The position numbers and the translations under genes were made by a program. This document shows positions 1-8,061 of a stretch of 50,760 nucleotides of DNA, in pieces (the first letter of the stretch is position 1; the number at the start of each line of letters is the position of its first letter). Origin of the DNA: an uncultured Lachnospiraceae bacterium (GTDB lineage Bacteria > Bacillota > Clostridia > Lachnospirales > Lachnospiraceae). The stretch spans positions 1-50,760 of the forward strand of contig CACZIO010000018.1 in the NCBI GenBank assembly GCA_902781215.1, written 5' to 3'. Under the pieces are notes generated by a model. The model did no database searches, was not told the DNA's origin, and was given only the letters and a program-made list of their open reading frames with translations.

Positions 1-195
1 GCTCTTTCCAGATGCAGTCAGAGACCTACAACTGTGGCTGGCGAGAGGAGAATATTCTTTTATTTTCCTCTTGACAAAAGTCACTTCATAACAGTGGTAC
101 AAGCAACATACCGTCTCGACAGTTTTTTTCACTCTTTCCGACATGTCAGCAGGCATCCTGCATGACAGCATTATCCGTAAAATCGTTTTCTTCAT
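1..195 (-). CDS. Possible hypothetical protein, N-terminal part, runs off the left edge
   Basis: An open frame of 65 codons starts at an ATG (193-195) preceded on the minus strand by an AAAGGAG ribosome site about eight bases away, and stays open to the window edge. The visible part begins MKKTILRIML and is rich in Cys, Lys and Arg. It matches no family I recognise. The good ribosome site and the absence of stops are the only support, so it may be a real gene start or a chance frame. Confidence 0.35.
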   Translation of the reverse strand, partial: MKKTILRIMLSCRMPADMSERVKKTVETVCCLYHCYEVTFVKRKIKEYSPLASHSCRSLTASGKS

Positions 196-317
196 AATCC
201 GCTCCTTTCCCTGCCGGAGGACAGCTGTAATGTGCATCGTGCCTGACATCTTCTTCTGACATGGTTTTCCTTTTTCAGTCACCAGTTTCAGTTACCGACT
301 TCAGCTGTGGGGGTTTT

Positions 318-2240
318 TCAGGTCTTTACAGTTCTTTCATCATCCCCGAGTTTCATCACCTTGCGGTCATAGGTAAGGATCCCGTTGGTCTCCTCCTCGA
401 TGTCGGATACCTGGGTGTAGACCGCGCCCGCCAGGCCGTCGGCTTTCAGCCGGCTGATCTGGTCCATGAGAGCCCTGAATGTATCAGGAAACGCAGCCGG
501 ATCGCTTTTCTGATAGCCGTAGACCTCCTCGCTCATGGAATGTCCCGGGATCGTGCAGTTGATGCCGCCGTACTCGGTCAGGACACAGGGCCTGGCTTCT
601 TTCTCCACCTTGAGCGGCCGGAAATAGTTGTGGATGCTCCGCAGGTCGCCGCCGCCCTGATCAAACCAGCCGCTGGCGTGGTCGACAGGCCTGGTCGGAT
701 CCGCCGCTTTGACCATTTCCGACAGGCGCAGGGCATCAAACTGGCCCCAGCCTTCATTGAAGGGAGTCCACAGGCCGATACAGGGGGAGTTGTACAGGAC
801 GCGCACCATCTCGAGCAGGTCCTCCTCGAACTCCACTCTCGCCTGTGCGTCCTCCCTCGCCAGAATCCTGTAGCGGTCGTCCGGCATATGATCGATGATG
901 GCGGGAATGATATTGGGAAGATAGGTCTCCAGCAGCTTGGGCACGGGACCGCCGCCGTTGATCATATCCTGCCAGACGACCATGCCCAGGCGGTCGCAGT
1001 GATAGTACCACCTGACGGGCTCGATCTTCACATGCTTGCGGAGCATGTTGAAACCGGCCTTTTTCATGGCATCAATATCGTAGATGAGCGCCTCGTCGGC
1101 CGGCGCCGTCATCAGGCTCTCCGGCCAGTAGCCCTGGTCCAGCACGCCGTGGAAAAAGAATGGTTTCCCGTTCAGGAGCAGGCAGGGTCTTCCCACCTCA
1201 TCCTCTCCGATGCTAAAGGACCGCATGGCGAAATAGCTGTCGACAGCATCTGCCTCTTCATCGGTTTCCGGATTGTGCCCGCTTTTCCGGACCCGGATCC
1301 GGAAGGGATAGAGCTCGGGTTCCTCCGGCGACCAGAGGCGAGGTTTTGGAACGGGGATCCGGATCTGCATGCCGGATTCTCCGGTGAAACTGTATTCCTC
1401 TCCTTCGAGAGAGACCGTCACATCCGTCTCTGCCTCCGAGGAGAAAAACAGCTGCAGGCCCACCGCCTCACCTTCCGGGTCGGGTGTGATCCGGAAGTCG
1501 GTCAGGTAGTGGTCCGGCACCGTTTCCAGCCACACCGTCTGCCAGATGCCGCTCTGGGCATGGTAATACATGCCGCCCGGCTTCAATGTCTGCTTTCCGC
1601 GGCAGGCCGTCCCTTTGTCCGTATCGTCCTGCACAGCGACCTGCAGGAGGTTTGCGCCGTCGCGGACATACTCCGTCACATCAAATGTAAAGGGCAGGTA
1701 GCCGTTCCTGTGGCTGCCGGCCTCCGTCCCGTTCCACCAGACTCTGCAGCGCTCATCGACAGCGCCGAAATGCAGCAGGAGCCGCCTGCCCGCAGGCAGA
1801 CCGGGCAGTTCAATCTCTCTGGCATACCAGAGCGTTTCCCCCGGCTGGAGGATGCGGCCCACGCCGGAGCGGGCAGTCTCCGGTGAGAAGGGCACCAAAA
1901 TGCGGCCGTCCGGCTCCGCTGTCCGGACAGCATCGGGCTCCTGCTGCCTGTCATCACTGCGGATGCTGTAATTCCACCAGCCATTGAGGCAGGTCCAGTT
2001 CTCCCGCCTCATCTGCGGACGGGGATATTCCGCCAGCGGGACCGCGTCCGGCCCGTCATCGGCCTTCTCGCTCCAAACCGTACTCAGCCGGTTCACACGC
2101 GCGTTTTTCTTTCTTCCAAGCTGCAGGGAGGCAATCTCGTCTCTGATCCGCACACCCTTTCCGGAAACTGCGGCGCCGGCCGGGGCAGCGCCCGCAAGTG
2201 CCAACCCCGCCTTCACCAGTTTCGTTCTCTTCTTACTCAT
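318..2240 (-). CDS. Glycoside hydrolase family 2 protein (beta-galactosidase/glucuronidase type)
   Basis: The 640-residue protein has the GH2 order: a jelly-roll sugar-binding domain (about 75-240, with WYAREIELP and the WWNGTEAGSHRNGY stretch), an immunoglobulin-like domain (about 245-345) and a TIM barrel. The expected acid/base is Glu496 in FNEGWGQF and the nucleophile is Glu556 in LTEYGG, so it should be active. It likely releases a terminal beta-linked sugar from glycans; the exact sugar cannot be told. The first 30 residues are basic then Ala/Gly-rich and could be a weak export signal or anchor, but no clear cleavage site is seen. It starts 12 bases after the Uma2-like gene and has its own GAGGAG site, so the two probably share a transcript. 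Confidence 0.88.
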   Translation of the reverse strand: MSKKRTKLVKAGLALAGAAPAGAAVSGKGVRIRDEIASLQLGRKKNARVNRLSTVWSEKADDGPDAVPLAEYPRPQMRRENWTCLNGWWNYSIRSDDRQQEPDAVRTAEPDGRILVPFSPETARSGVGRILQPGETLWYAREIELPGLPAGRRLLLHFGAVDERCRVWWNGTEAGSHRNGYLPFTFDVTEYVRDGANLLQVAVQDDTDKGTACRGKQTLKPGGMYYHAQSGIWQTVWLETVPDHYLTDFRITPDPEGEAVGLQLFFSSEAETDVTVSLEGEEYSFTGESGMQIRIPVPKPRLWSPEEPELYPFRIRVRKSGHNPETDEEADAVDSYFAMRSFSIGEDEVGRPCLLLNGKPFFFHGVLDQGYWPESLMTAPADEALIYDIDAMKKAGFNMLRKHVKIEPVRWYYHCDRLGMVVWQDMINGGGPVPKLLETYLPNIIPAIIDHMPDDRYRILAREDAQARVEFEEDLLEMVRVLYNSPCIGLWTPFNEGWGQFDALRLSEMVKAADPTRPVDHASGWFDQGGGDLRSIHNYFRPLKVEKEARPCVLTEYGGINCTIPGHSMSEEVYGYQKSDPAAFPDTFRALMDQISRLKADGLAGAVYTQVSDIEEETNGILTYDRKVMKLGDDERTVKT

Positions 2241-2252
2241 TCAGTCTTCTCC

Positions 2253-3275
2253 TCACTGCTGCAGGTAGCTTAGTTCTTCCATGATTTCCCTGAAGTCAAT
2301 CTCCAGGTCTCCATCGGTGATCGCGACCGGTATTCTGGATTTCAGATCAAAGACCGCAAGGCGGTCACCTTCCTTTTCGTTCCATACGAGTACCTGCTGT
2401 TTTTCCGGATCCACCATCCAGTATTCGTGCACACCGGCATTTTTATATTTGGCGAGCTTCAGGTACATATCCTTTGCCCTCGTGGATCTTGAAAGAATCT
2501 CGACGATAAAGTCAGGTGCGCCGAAACACCCCTTTGGCACAATCCTGTCTCTGTCGCAGATGATGCTGATGTCCGGCTGAAGCATCGTGAAGATATCTCT
2601 GTCAAGCTGTACATCAAACGGAGCAGGAAGGACCCGGCAGTCCGGCCGTTTCTTTTTCTGATAGTCCTTGAATCTGTAGGCAAGCTCTATCAGTAGTTCC
2701 TGATGCAGGGCAGAGGGGGCTTCCATCTTAAAAAAATACCCATCGATCAGCTCCATGCGCTGGTCATCAGGAAGGGCTCTGTAGTCTTCCAGCGTATATG
2801 TGCCCCGCGGGATACCGAGGATCGTCAGGCCTGCCGTCATGTCAGACGGTTCAAACGAATAGGACGGTGACGGTTCAGCAAGAAGATCATTCCGCATACC
2901 ATACGACATAATCGGCAGTTTTTCTCCCCTCACAGGATATCTATGGAGTGAATCCTGACTCCTTTTCCCGGGATCAATATATGCCGGAATGGTGACATCC
3001 GGGATATAGCCGTCGTCTTTTTTTATAGTGGAATCGGTCTTTTCATCCTTCTCTCCTGCCGGACCATTTCCCAATGCCCTCTGCAGCGCAAGAAGAGTTC
3101 CGACCCTGGGAGAAGCTGTCGCGCCGGTCATAACCTTCTGAACAGTTCCGACAGGAAGACCGGACAGTTCCGCAATCTGTGCATAGGTGTATCGCAGCTG
3201 CGTCTTGCGAATGCGCATCTCTTCGATTGTCATGACAGGCTGCCTCCTGTTGTCTTTTTTATGTTGTTCTGTCAT
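2253..3275 (-). CDS. HTH-Uma2 fusion: PD-(D/E)XK nuclease-like Uma2 family protein
   Basis: This 340-residue protein has two parts. Residues about 15-70 look like an Xre/Cro-type helix-turn-helix (YAQIAELSGLPVGTVQKVMTG). Residues about 150-335 are the Uma2/DUF820 fold: MELIDGYFFKM, then QPDISIICDRD, APDFIVEILSRST and NAGVHEYWMVDPE, which hold the Glu, Asp, Asp/Glu and Tyr-Trp positions typical of the family. Uma2 proteins are usually about 190 residues and are abundant in cyanobacteria; their role is unsettled. The fused DNA-binding domain suggests self-regulation or targeting to particular DNA. It is the first gene of a two-gene unit with the GH2 glycosidase and is read from the promoter at 3425-3453. 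Confidence 0.85.
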   Translation of the reverse strand: MTEQHKKDNRRQPVMTIEEMRIRKTQLRYTYAQIAELSGLPVGTVQKVMTGATASPRVGTLLALQRALGNGPAGEKDEKTDSTIKKDDGYIPDVTIPAYIDPGKRSQDSLHRYPVRGEKLPIMSYGMRNDLLAEPSPSYSFEPSDMTAGLTILGIPRGTYTLEDYRALPDDQRMELIDGYFFKMEAPSALHQELLIELAYRFKDYQKKKRPDCRVLPAPFDVQLDRDIFTMLQPDISIICDRDRIVPKGCFGAPDFIVEILSRSTRAKDMYLKLAKYKNAGVHEYWMVDPEKQQVLVWNEKEGDRLAVFDLKSRIPVAITDGDLEIDFREIMEELSYLQQ

Positions 3276-3424
3276 TGTTGACTCCTTCTCCTGCGGCGAG
3301 ATGGATGCCGGATGATCTGTGTGAATGATCGATCTCTATCGATCTCTGTTAATCTCTAATTTCGTATGAATGGTTCTGTCGGCTCTGATTACTTCTGTAA
3401 TAACATCGATTTGCCGGTAAACAT

Positions 3425-3453
3425 ATTATAGCAGGTCGAACATCTGTTTTCAA
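3425..3453 (-). promoter_or_regulatory. Sigma-A promoter for the Uma2-GH2 unit
   Basis: Read on the minus strand, TTGAAA (3448-3453) is followed after exactly 17 bases by TATAAT (3425-3430). This is a near-consensus housekeeping promoter about 150 bases upstream of the Uma2 start codon. Confidence 0.75.
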
Positions 3454-3461
3454 GCACAGAA

Positions 3462-3516
3462 GGAAATATATTTCCATGATTTGACAGGATATTATGTGTA
3501 AAAAGAAATATATTTC
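3462..3516. promoter_or_regulatory. Paired palindromic boxes upstream of the Uma2 promoter
   Basis: The 12-bp palindrome GAAATATATTTC occurs at 3463-3474 and again at 3505-3516. The first copy extends to the perfect 14-mer GGAAATATATTTCC (3462-3475). The copies are 42 bp apart, about four helical turns, and lie directly upstream of the -35 element. They are candidate operators, perhaps for the HTH domain of the Uma2 protein itself. Confidence 0.5.
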
Positions 3517-3560
3517 CATTGTCCGCTGTCTTCGGGTGGGGCAACTGCTTCGCAGCCGCC

Positions 3561-3617
3561 CAATGGATTTATGCGCCTGTCGACGTGCAAGCACGTCTCA
3601 GGCGCATAAATCCATTG
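3561..3617. repeat. Near-perfect 57-bp hairpin with GACGTGC/GCACGTC core
   Basis: A perfect 19-bp inverted repeat (3561-3579 with 3599-3617) encloses a second perfect 7-bp one (GACGTGC 3582-3588, GCACGTC 3591-3597) separated by only AA. There is no U-run on either side, so it does not look like a plain terminator. The same GACGTGC-AA-GCACGTC core recurs in the terminator at 3750-3797. Confidence 0.75.
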
Positions 3618-3732
3618 CCGACATTCTGCCGTTCCCATGCGCTGGCACTCCCCGCATTCGCAAAATGCGTGCGGCTCCGCCTTGCATTTTGCTCATGTGG
3701 GGAGTGTCGGCAATGAACTGCTTCGCAGTTCA
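3614..3732. repeat. Nested hairpins in the Uma2-asrC spacer
   Basis: ATTGCCGACA (3614-3623) pairs with 3705-3714, CACTCCCC (3646-3653) with 3699-3706, and GCAAAATGC (3660-3668) with 3684-3692, giving one long interrupted stem. It is followed at once by the small hairpin AACTGCTTCGCAGTT. Short reading frames across this stretch are by-products of the symmetry. No gene is supported between 3276 and 3822. Confidence 0.6.
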
Positions 3733-3749
3733 TACGCCGTTTGAAAAAC

Positions 3750-3797
3750 AAACAGATGCCCGGTTTGACGTGCAAGCACGTCCCCGGGCATCTGTTT
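3750..3797. terminator. Bidirectional terminator downstream of asrC
   Basis: AAACAGATGCCCGG (3750-3763) pairs with CCGGGCATCTGTTT (3784-3797), enclosing the GACGTGC-AA-GCACGTC inner stem. T-rich tracts flank both sides (ATTTTT on the plus side, TGTTTTTC on the minus side), so it can end the leftward asr transcript 25 bases after the asrC stop. Confidence 0.75.
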
Positions 3798-3822
3798 ATT
3801 TTTCACCAGCGCATGGTAACGT

Positions 3823-4812
3823 CTATTTCAAGTTATTACTCCTGTCATACCGCTTTCCGCTCCAGTAGATTCTGGTGGCGACTTCGGTCTTTTCGGGGAG
3901 TTCGACACCTTCCATGACGTATTTGAGGAAGGTCTCGAAGCCGGCGCGGTCGACGATGTAGCCGATGTGTTCCTTGCCTTCAATGGCTTCCTTGTCGATG
4001 TATTCCTCGGCGAAGGCGTAGCAGTTCTTGACGATCTTGAGGATGCTCTCCTCGTCGGCCCATTTGAGGAAGTCCTCGGCGAGGCGGGGGTTCTGTTTGC
4101 CGGTGCGGCCCAAGAGGACGAGGCGGAAGTAGTGCTCCTTGCTCCTGGTCCAGGCGCGGGTCGGGCAATAGGCGACGCAGACGCCGCAGCCGATGCAGAG
4201 GTTGGTGTCGCGCTCAATCTTGCCGTTCACGACCTTGAGGGCGCCGACAGACCGCTTCTGGCAGTATTTGACGCACTGTTCGCAGCCGACACAGCGGTCG
4301 GGGTCGTACTGGGGCTCGGTCATTCCGATGATGCCGAAGTCATTCATGCGGACCTTGGCGCAGTCATTGGAGCAGCCGGTGAAGGCGACCTTCATGTGCA
4401 GGTTGTTGGGGTAGATGAGCTTGTCCATCTTGCGGGCAAAGTCGGTGGTGTCATAGCAGCCGAAGGGACAGAGGCGCTTGCCGGGGCAGGCGACGACGTT
4501 TCTGGTGCCGGCTGCGGGATAGCCGCCCTCGTACTCCTCCTGGTTGACGCCGGACGCATCGATGATGAGCTGGAGCTCCTTGTTGACAGCGTCCATGTCC
4601 TCCATTTTGATGCCGGGGATCTCGACGCCCTGGCGGTTGGTGATGAAAATGGTCCCGTTTCCGTATTTTTCGGCGATCTCCGTGACGCGGACCATGGCCT
4701 TTGCGTCGATCACGCCGCCGGGAATACGCACACGGGAAGCTGTCTCTCCGCGCACTTTGGAGTAGCGGAAGGCATTCTTCTTCAGTTTTTTAAGATTTAT
4801 ATCAAGTCCCAT
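3823..4812 (-). CDS. asrC: Anaerobic sulfite reductase subunit C (siroheme catalytic subunit)
   Basis: The 329-residue protein matches AsrC in length and motifs. The siroheme-[4Fe-4S] ligands are C109 and C115 (C-X5-C) and C147 and C151 (C-X3-C, GCSNDC). Two ferredoxin clusters follow: C174/C177/C180/C184 and C206/C209/C212/C216. The family reduces sulfite to sulfide using six electrons delivered by AsrA and AsrB, in the cytoplasm. It is the last gene of asrABC, starting about 40 bases after asrB, and ends before the terminator at 3750. Because a nitrate reductase operon lies upstream on the same strand, a role in nitrite reduction is possible, since siroheme enzymes of this class can take either oxyanion; that is inference. 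Confidence 0.95.
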   Translation of the reverse strand: MGLDINLKKLKKNAFRYSKVRGETASRVRIPGGVIDAKAMVRVTEIAEKYGNGTIFITNRQGVEIPGIKMEDMDAVNKELQLIIDASGVNQEEYEGGYPAAGTRNVVACPGKRLCPFGCYDTTDFARKMDKLIYPNNLHMKVAFTGCSNDCAKVRMNDFGIIGMTEPQYDPDRCVGCEQCVKYCQKRSVGALKVVNGKIERDTNLCIGCGVCVAYCPTRAWTRSKEHYFRLVLLGRTGKQNPRLAEDFLKWADEESILKIVKNCYAFAEEYIDKEAIEGKEHIGYIVDRAGFETFLKYVMEGVELPEKTEVATRIYWSGKRYDRSNNLK

Positions 4813-4852
4813 ATGAAATCCTCCTAGACGGTTTACCGAAAGCGGCTGCGGC

Positions 4853-5683
4853 TCAGTCGATCATGTCCTTGCTGACGGTGTAGTTGAAGACAGGGCCGTC
4901 GAGGCAGATGTATTTTTCGCCGACGCGGCAGTGTCCGCACTTGCCGAGGCCGCAGCACATCTTGCGCTCCTGGGAGACCCAGATGTTCTCTTCCTTGAAG
5001 CCTTTTTCAAGAAGGCCCATGACGGAAAAGCGCATCATGGGCGGCGGGCCGACGACGACAGCCTGTGCCTTCGCGACGTCGCGGATGGGCACTTCGGGGA
5101 TGAATTTGGTGACGAGTCCGATGTTGCCCTCATAGCCCTCGGGGGCGCCGTCGACGGTGAGGATGAGGTCGAGCTTTTCGTCCCAGCGCTTGAGGTCGGC
5201 GCGGAAGAGCATGTCGTCGGGGCTGCGGAAGCCGACGATGACGTGTTTGTCCCTGGGCTCTTTCGTGTTCGCGAGGGCATCGATGACACCGCGGACGGGA
5301 GAGACGCCGGTGCCGCCGGCGATGACGATCACTTCACCGTCCTCATAGAGGGAGGTGTCGAAGCCGTTGCCGTAGGGGCCGCGCATGAGCAGGCTCTGGC
5401 CTTCGTATTTTTCAAAGACCTCATTGGTGACGCGGCCGACGCGGCGGATGGTCAGGTCGACGAAGTTTTCGCCGATGCCGCTGACCGAGATGGGTGCCTC
5501 GCCGTACTTGGGCATGGAAACCTCAAAGAACTGGCCGGGCTTGACGTCGCCGGTGAACTCCATGCGGAAGGTATATTCTTTCTGTGTGTGCCGGATGACT
5601 TCCAGGATCCTGGAGGGAAACGGCACGTACGGGTTGTCCTGGATGTTCATGGACACCTTGGTGTTTGCCATATTTGCCATCAT
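4853..5683 (-). CDS. asrB: Anaerobic sulfite reductase subunit B (FAD/NAD(P)H electron transfer)
   Basis: This 276-residue protein belongs to the ferredoxin-reductase/PyrK-like group. The N-terminal half is the FAD barrel (PGQFFEVSMPKYGEAPISVS). The middle binds the nicotinamide nucleotide (VIAGGTGVSPVRGVIDAL). The C-terminus carries a [2Fe-2S] cysteine set (C244, C249, C252, C260 in a CGLGKCGHC context). It passes electrons from NAD(P)H toward the siroheme subunit. An AAGGAGGTGAA ribosome site precedes the ATG; a second ATG two codons on is equally possible. It starts 13 bases after asrA. Confidence 0.93.
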   Translation of the reverse strand: MMANMANTKVSMNIQDNPYVPFPSRILEVIRHTQKEYTFRMEFTGDVKPGQFFEVSMPKYGEAPISVSGIGENFVDLTIRRVGRVTNEVFEKYEGQSLLMRGPYGNGFDTSLYEDGEVIVIAGGTGVSPVRGVIDALANTKEPRDKHVIVGFRSPDDMLFRADLKRWDEKLDLILTVDGAPEGYEGNIGLVTKFIPEVPIRDVAKAQAVVVGPPPMMRFSVMGLLEKGFKEENIWVSQERKMCCGLGKCGHCRVGEKYICLDGPVFNYTVSKDMID

Positions 5684-5696
5684 TTCACCTCCTTTT

Positions 5697-6737
5697 TCAA
5701 TTCTGCGCAGCCTTTGCTGCTGCAGCTGCCGCCTCTTCCTGCACAGCCTGGTTCACCTTGTTGATGCAAGCGGAGAAGGAAATGTATTCGGGGCAGATCA
5801 TGTCGCAGCGGCCGCAGCCGACGCACATCTGATAGCCGAAGCGTTTTTTGAAATCGTAGATCTTGTGCAGGACCTTGAAGCGCATGCGCTCGCCCTTGCT
5901 GCGCCTGTACTGGCCGCCGCCGGCCACGTTGGTGTAGCCGTCGACCATACAGGAGGCGCCCACCCTGCGGCGCTCGCCGACCTTGCCGTTGTCGGTGTAG
6001 TAGACGTCCTGCATGGTGTAGCAGGTGCAGGTGGGACATGCGAAGTTGCAGCGGCCGCAGCCGATGCAGCGGGCGCTGTACTGGTCCCAGACGGGATTCT
6101 TGTAGATACTGTTGGGAATCTCGTCGGGAATCGTGACACGGGTCGCGTTCTCCGTCACGTACTTCGGTTCGACATCCTGCTGCGCCCCGCTGTTGTCCGC
6201 AAAGAGCGCGTCCAGGGAAGTGTCGAGGACCTTGCAGGCGAAGCCGTCGTCAGCCCTGTCGAGGGAGAAAAGGAAGCCCTCTGTCGTGCGGTTGGTGCCC
6301 ATGTCGACGCAGAAGCAGTCCGCGCCGGACCTGGGACATCCGAGCAGGACAAAGTGGACGCGGTCCCGGATCTCTTTATAAAAAGGATCCGCGAACTTGT
6401 TGTCCAGATAGATCTGGTCCAGGCGCTTCACAGCGTGCATGTCACAGCTCTTGAGGAAGACGATGACTTCGCGCGGATCCCTGTCCGCAGTCTTGACCTC
6501 GTTTTCCGTGAAGAAAAAGAGCGTCTCGGAGAGCGGTGTCAGGATCTCCTTGAATGCGTAGTCCGACTTCTGATCCAGCTCGATCTCATCGACAGAGCTG
6601 ACGAAGTCGTAGCGCACGACATCCGTGTCGGTAAATCTCCCTTCGCCGACCTTGCGCACGGGGGCGTAGAGCCTGTACTTCTTACCAAGCTCCGCCAGGA
6701 CCCGGTCAAAGCCCTCTTTTGATAAAATGTAACCCAC
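5697..6737 (-). CDS. asrA: Anaerobic sulfite reductase subunit A (iron-sulfur electron transfer)
   Basis: The 346-residue protein is AsrA-like. The C-terminal third holds two [4Fe-4S] motifs, CIGCGRCNFACPTCTC and CVGCGRCDMICP; the N-terminal part is the AsrA/hydrogenase-beta-like domain (ADCFCVDMGTN region). It links electron donors to AsrB/AsrC. The start is GTG with GGAGGT six bases upstream; a frame starting upstream at 6751 is out of phase and rejected. A 190-base AT-rich spacer separates it from the transporter gene upstream, so asrABC may have its own promoter. Confidence 0.93.
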   Translation of the reverse strand: MGYILSKEGFDRVLAELGKKYRLYAPVRKVGEGRFTDTDVVRYDFVSSVDEIELDQKSDYAFKEILTPLSETLFFFTENEVKTADRDPREVIVFLKSCDMHAVKRLDQIYLDNKFADPFYKEIRDRVHFVLLGCPRSGADCFCVDMGTNRTTEGFLFSLDRADDGFACKVLDTSLDALFADNSGAQQDVEPKYVTENATRVTIPDEIPNSIYKNPVWDQYSARCIGCGRCNFACPTCTCYTMQDVYYTDNGKVGERRRVGASCMVDGYTNVAGGGQYRRSKGERMRFKVLHKIYDFKKRFGYQMCVGCGRCDMICPEYISFSACINKVNQAVQEEAAAAAAKAAQN

Positions 6738-6929
6738 TGTAGTACCTCCATTTCTGAAGTCCGGTCATGATGGTTTACGGTTACTCATAAATGCTGGTTT
6801 TCAACAAGGTATTTGTTTTTATAAAAAAGTATTAATTCTTTTAAAAAACCGTTTTTGCTCCACTTTTCACTGACAACGCCTGCGCACCGGCGTGCGCCGG
6901 CATGATTGGAAGCGGCCGGAAGTTTTACG

Positions 6930-7877
6930 TCACCCTCTCGGCTGCTTTTTGAGCAGCATGCGGGTGAACATGAGCACGACATAGCCCACCAGCATGGTCG
7001 TCAGGAAGATCTGCAGTCCGACCAGCTGGGTCACGGCATTTCCGAGGGCGGCATTGCCCGCCACATCATTGAGATATCCCGCCATTTTCTGCGAGGCCAC
7101 GACACCGATCGCCATCGGGAAGGTCAGGCCCGCGAAGCCCGGATAAAACTGGAAGGAGAAGAAGTCCGGGAGCTTGATGATGATGAAGGCCAGCGACGCC
7201 AGCACGCAGCAGTACATGAGGGTCAGGAGCGCCGGGTTCGGTGTGCCGTAGACGTTGATCAGGCTGACGACGCAGAGGCTGCAGGGCGCCAGCAGGACCG
7301 CCATGGTGTGGTAGGCGGCGTTTTTGATCTCGACCTTCATCAGGCGCCAGAGCATGAAGGGCACCAGCACCAGATAGATGATGCAGCCGTAGATCGTGAT
7401 CACCTTCAGGATGGGGGCGGCGTTCATCTTGCCGCCGGTGACGCAGGCCACCATCCAGCCGTTGTAGGTCACGAACCAGCTGGGCATCATGTTGATAAAG
7501 TCTTTTTTCGAGAGGACCTTTCCAAAGGTGTGCTTCACGGTAAAGACAATGATGTGCACGCAGTGGATGGCCACGGCGATGAACCAGACGATCCTGCCGA
7601 AGCCCCAGCCCATCTCCAGATAAAAGCTGCCCAGCACCATCAGGCACATGCTGAAGGCGCCGTAGAGGCTGGCGGGGATCGTCTGATCATACTCCTTCAT
7701 GCAGGTATCGAAATACATGCCGATCTTGAGGGTATAACAGATGATGAAGATGGTCCCGCAGGCCATGATCAGCCAGCGCAGCCACACAAACCCGAGACCG
7801 CCGTAGACATTGCCCATCGTCAGCAGACTGAGAAAGGTCGCGATGACGGGAACAGGTATATTCTTGAATCTTTCCAT
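6930..7877 (-). CDS. TDT-family (TehA/SLAC1/Ssu1-like) anion transporter
   Basis: The 315-residue protein consists of about ten hydrophobic helices separated by very short loops, as in the tellurite-resistance/dicarboxylate transporter family, which includes sulfite exporters and nitrate-selective anion channels. The ATG at 7877 is preferred over the GTG two codons upstream because that GTG is part of the AGAGGTG ribosome site. Placement between nitrate reductase accessory genes and asrABC suggests it moves nitrate, nitrite or sulfite; the substrate is not visible in the sequence. It lies in the plasma membrane. Confidence 0.8.
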   Translation of the reverse strand: MERFKNIPVPVIATFLSLLTMGNVYGGLGFVWLRWLIMACGTIFIICYTLKIGMYFDTCMKEYDQTIPASLYGAFSMCLMVLGSFYLEMGWGFGRIVWFIAVAIHCVHIIVFTVKHTFGKVLSKKDFINMMPSWFVTYNGWMVACVTGGKMNAAPILKVITIYGCIIYLVLVPFMLWRLMKVEIKNAAYHTMAVLLAPCSLCVVSLINVYGTPNPALLTLMYCCVLASLAFIIIKLPDFFSFQFYPGFAGLTFPMAIGVVASQKMAGYLNDVAGNAALGNAVTQLVGLQIFLTTMLVGYVVLMFTRMLLKKQPRG

Positions 7878-7893
7878 ACTCACCTCTCATATG

Positions 7894-7992
7894 TACCGCC
7901 AGGGTCAGTTCTCCCCGGTTCTTTTGTACCGCCCGGGACGGTTCTCTCCGGTTCTTTTGTACCACTTAGATCCGTCCCTTCCGGTTTTCCCG
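7894..7992. repeat. Tandem 33-bp repeat, GGGACGGTTC family
   Basis: Two good copies (7894-7926 and 7927-7959) and a decayed third (7960-7992) each begin TACC and contain a CAGTTCT/ACGGTTCT...CCGGTTCTTTTG pattern. Just beyond, 8003-8039 forms a hairpin between TGTCAAA and TTTGACA with AAGGG/CCCTT inside. Related sequence recurs at 16886-16970 and more weakly near 30090. Confidence 0.6.
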
Positions 7993-8061
7993 GTTCACTG
8001 CTTGTCAAAAAGGGCCGTCCCTTTTGGCACCATTTGACAGCTGTTAACACACTGTCATCCG

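Noticed and set aside
261-1886. 541-codon open frame opposite the GH2 gene
   Set aside because: No ribosome site and no recognisable motif; it mirrors the GH2 coding frame.
3494-3868. 124-codon open frame in the Uma2-asrC spacer
   Set aside because: It runs through hairpins and its translation reflects the inverted repeats, so it is not a gene.
4853-5683. Dihydroorotate dehydrogenase electron-transfer subunit (PyrK) for the flavoprotein gene
   Set aside because: It shares the PyrK fold, but its position between asrA and asrC decides for AsrB.
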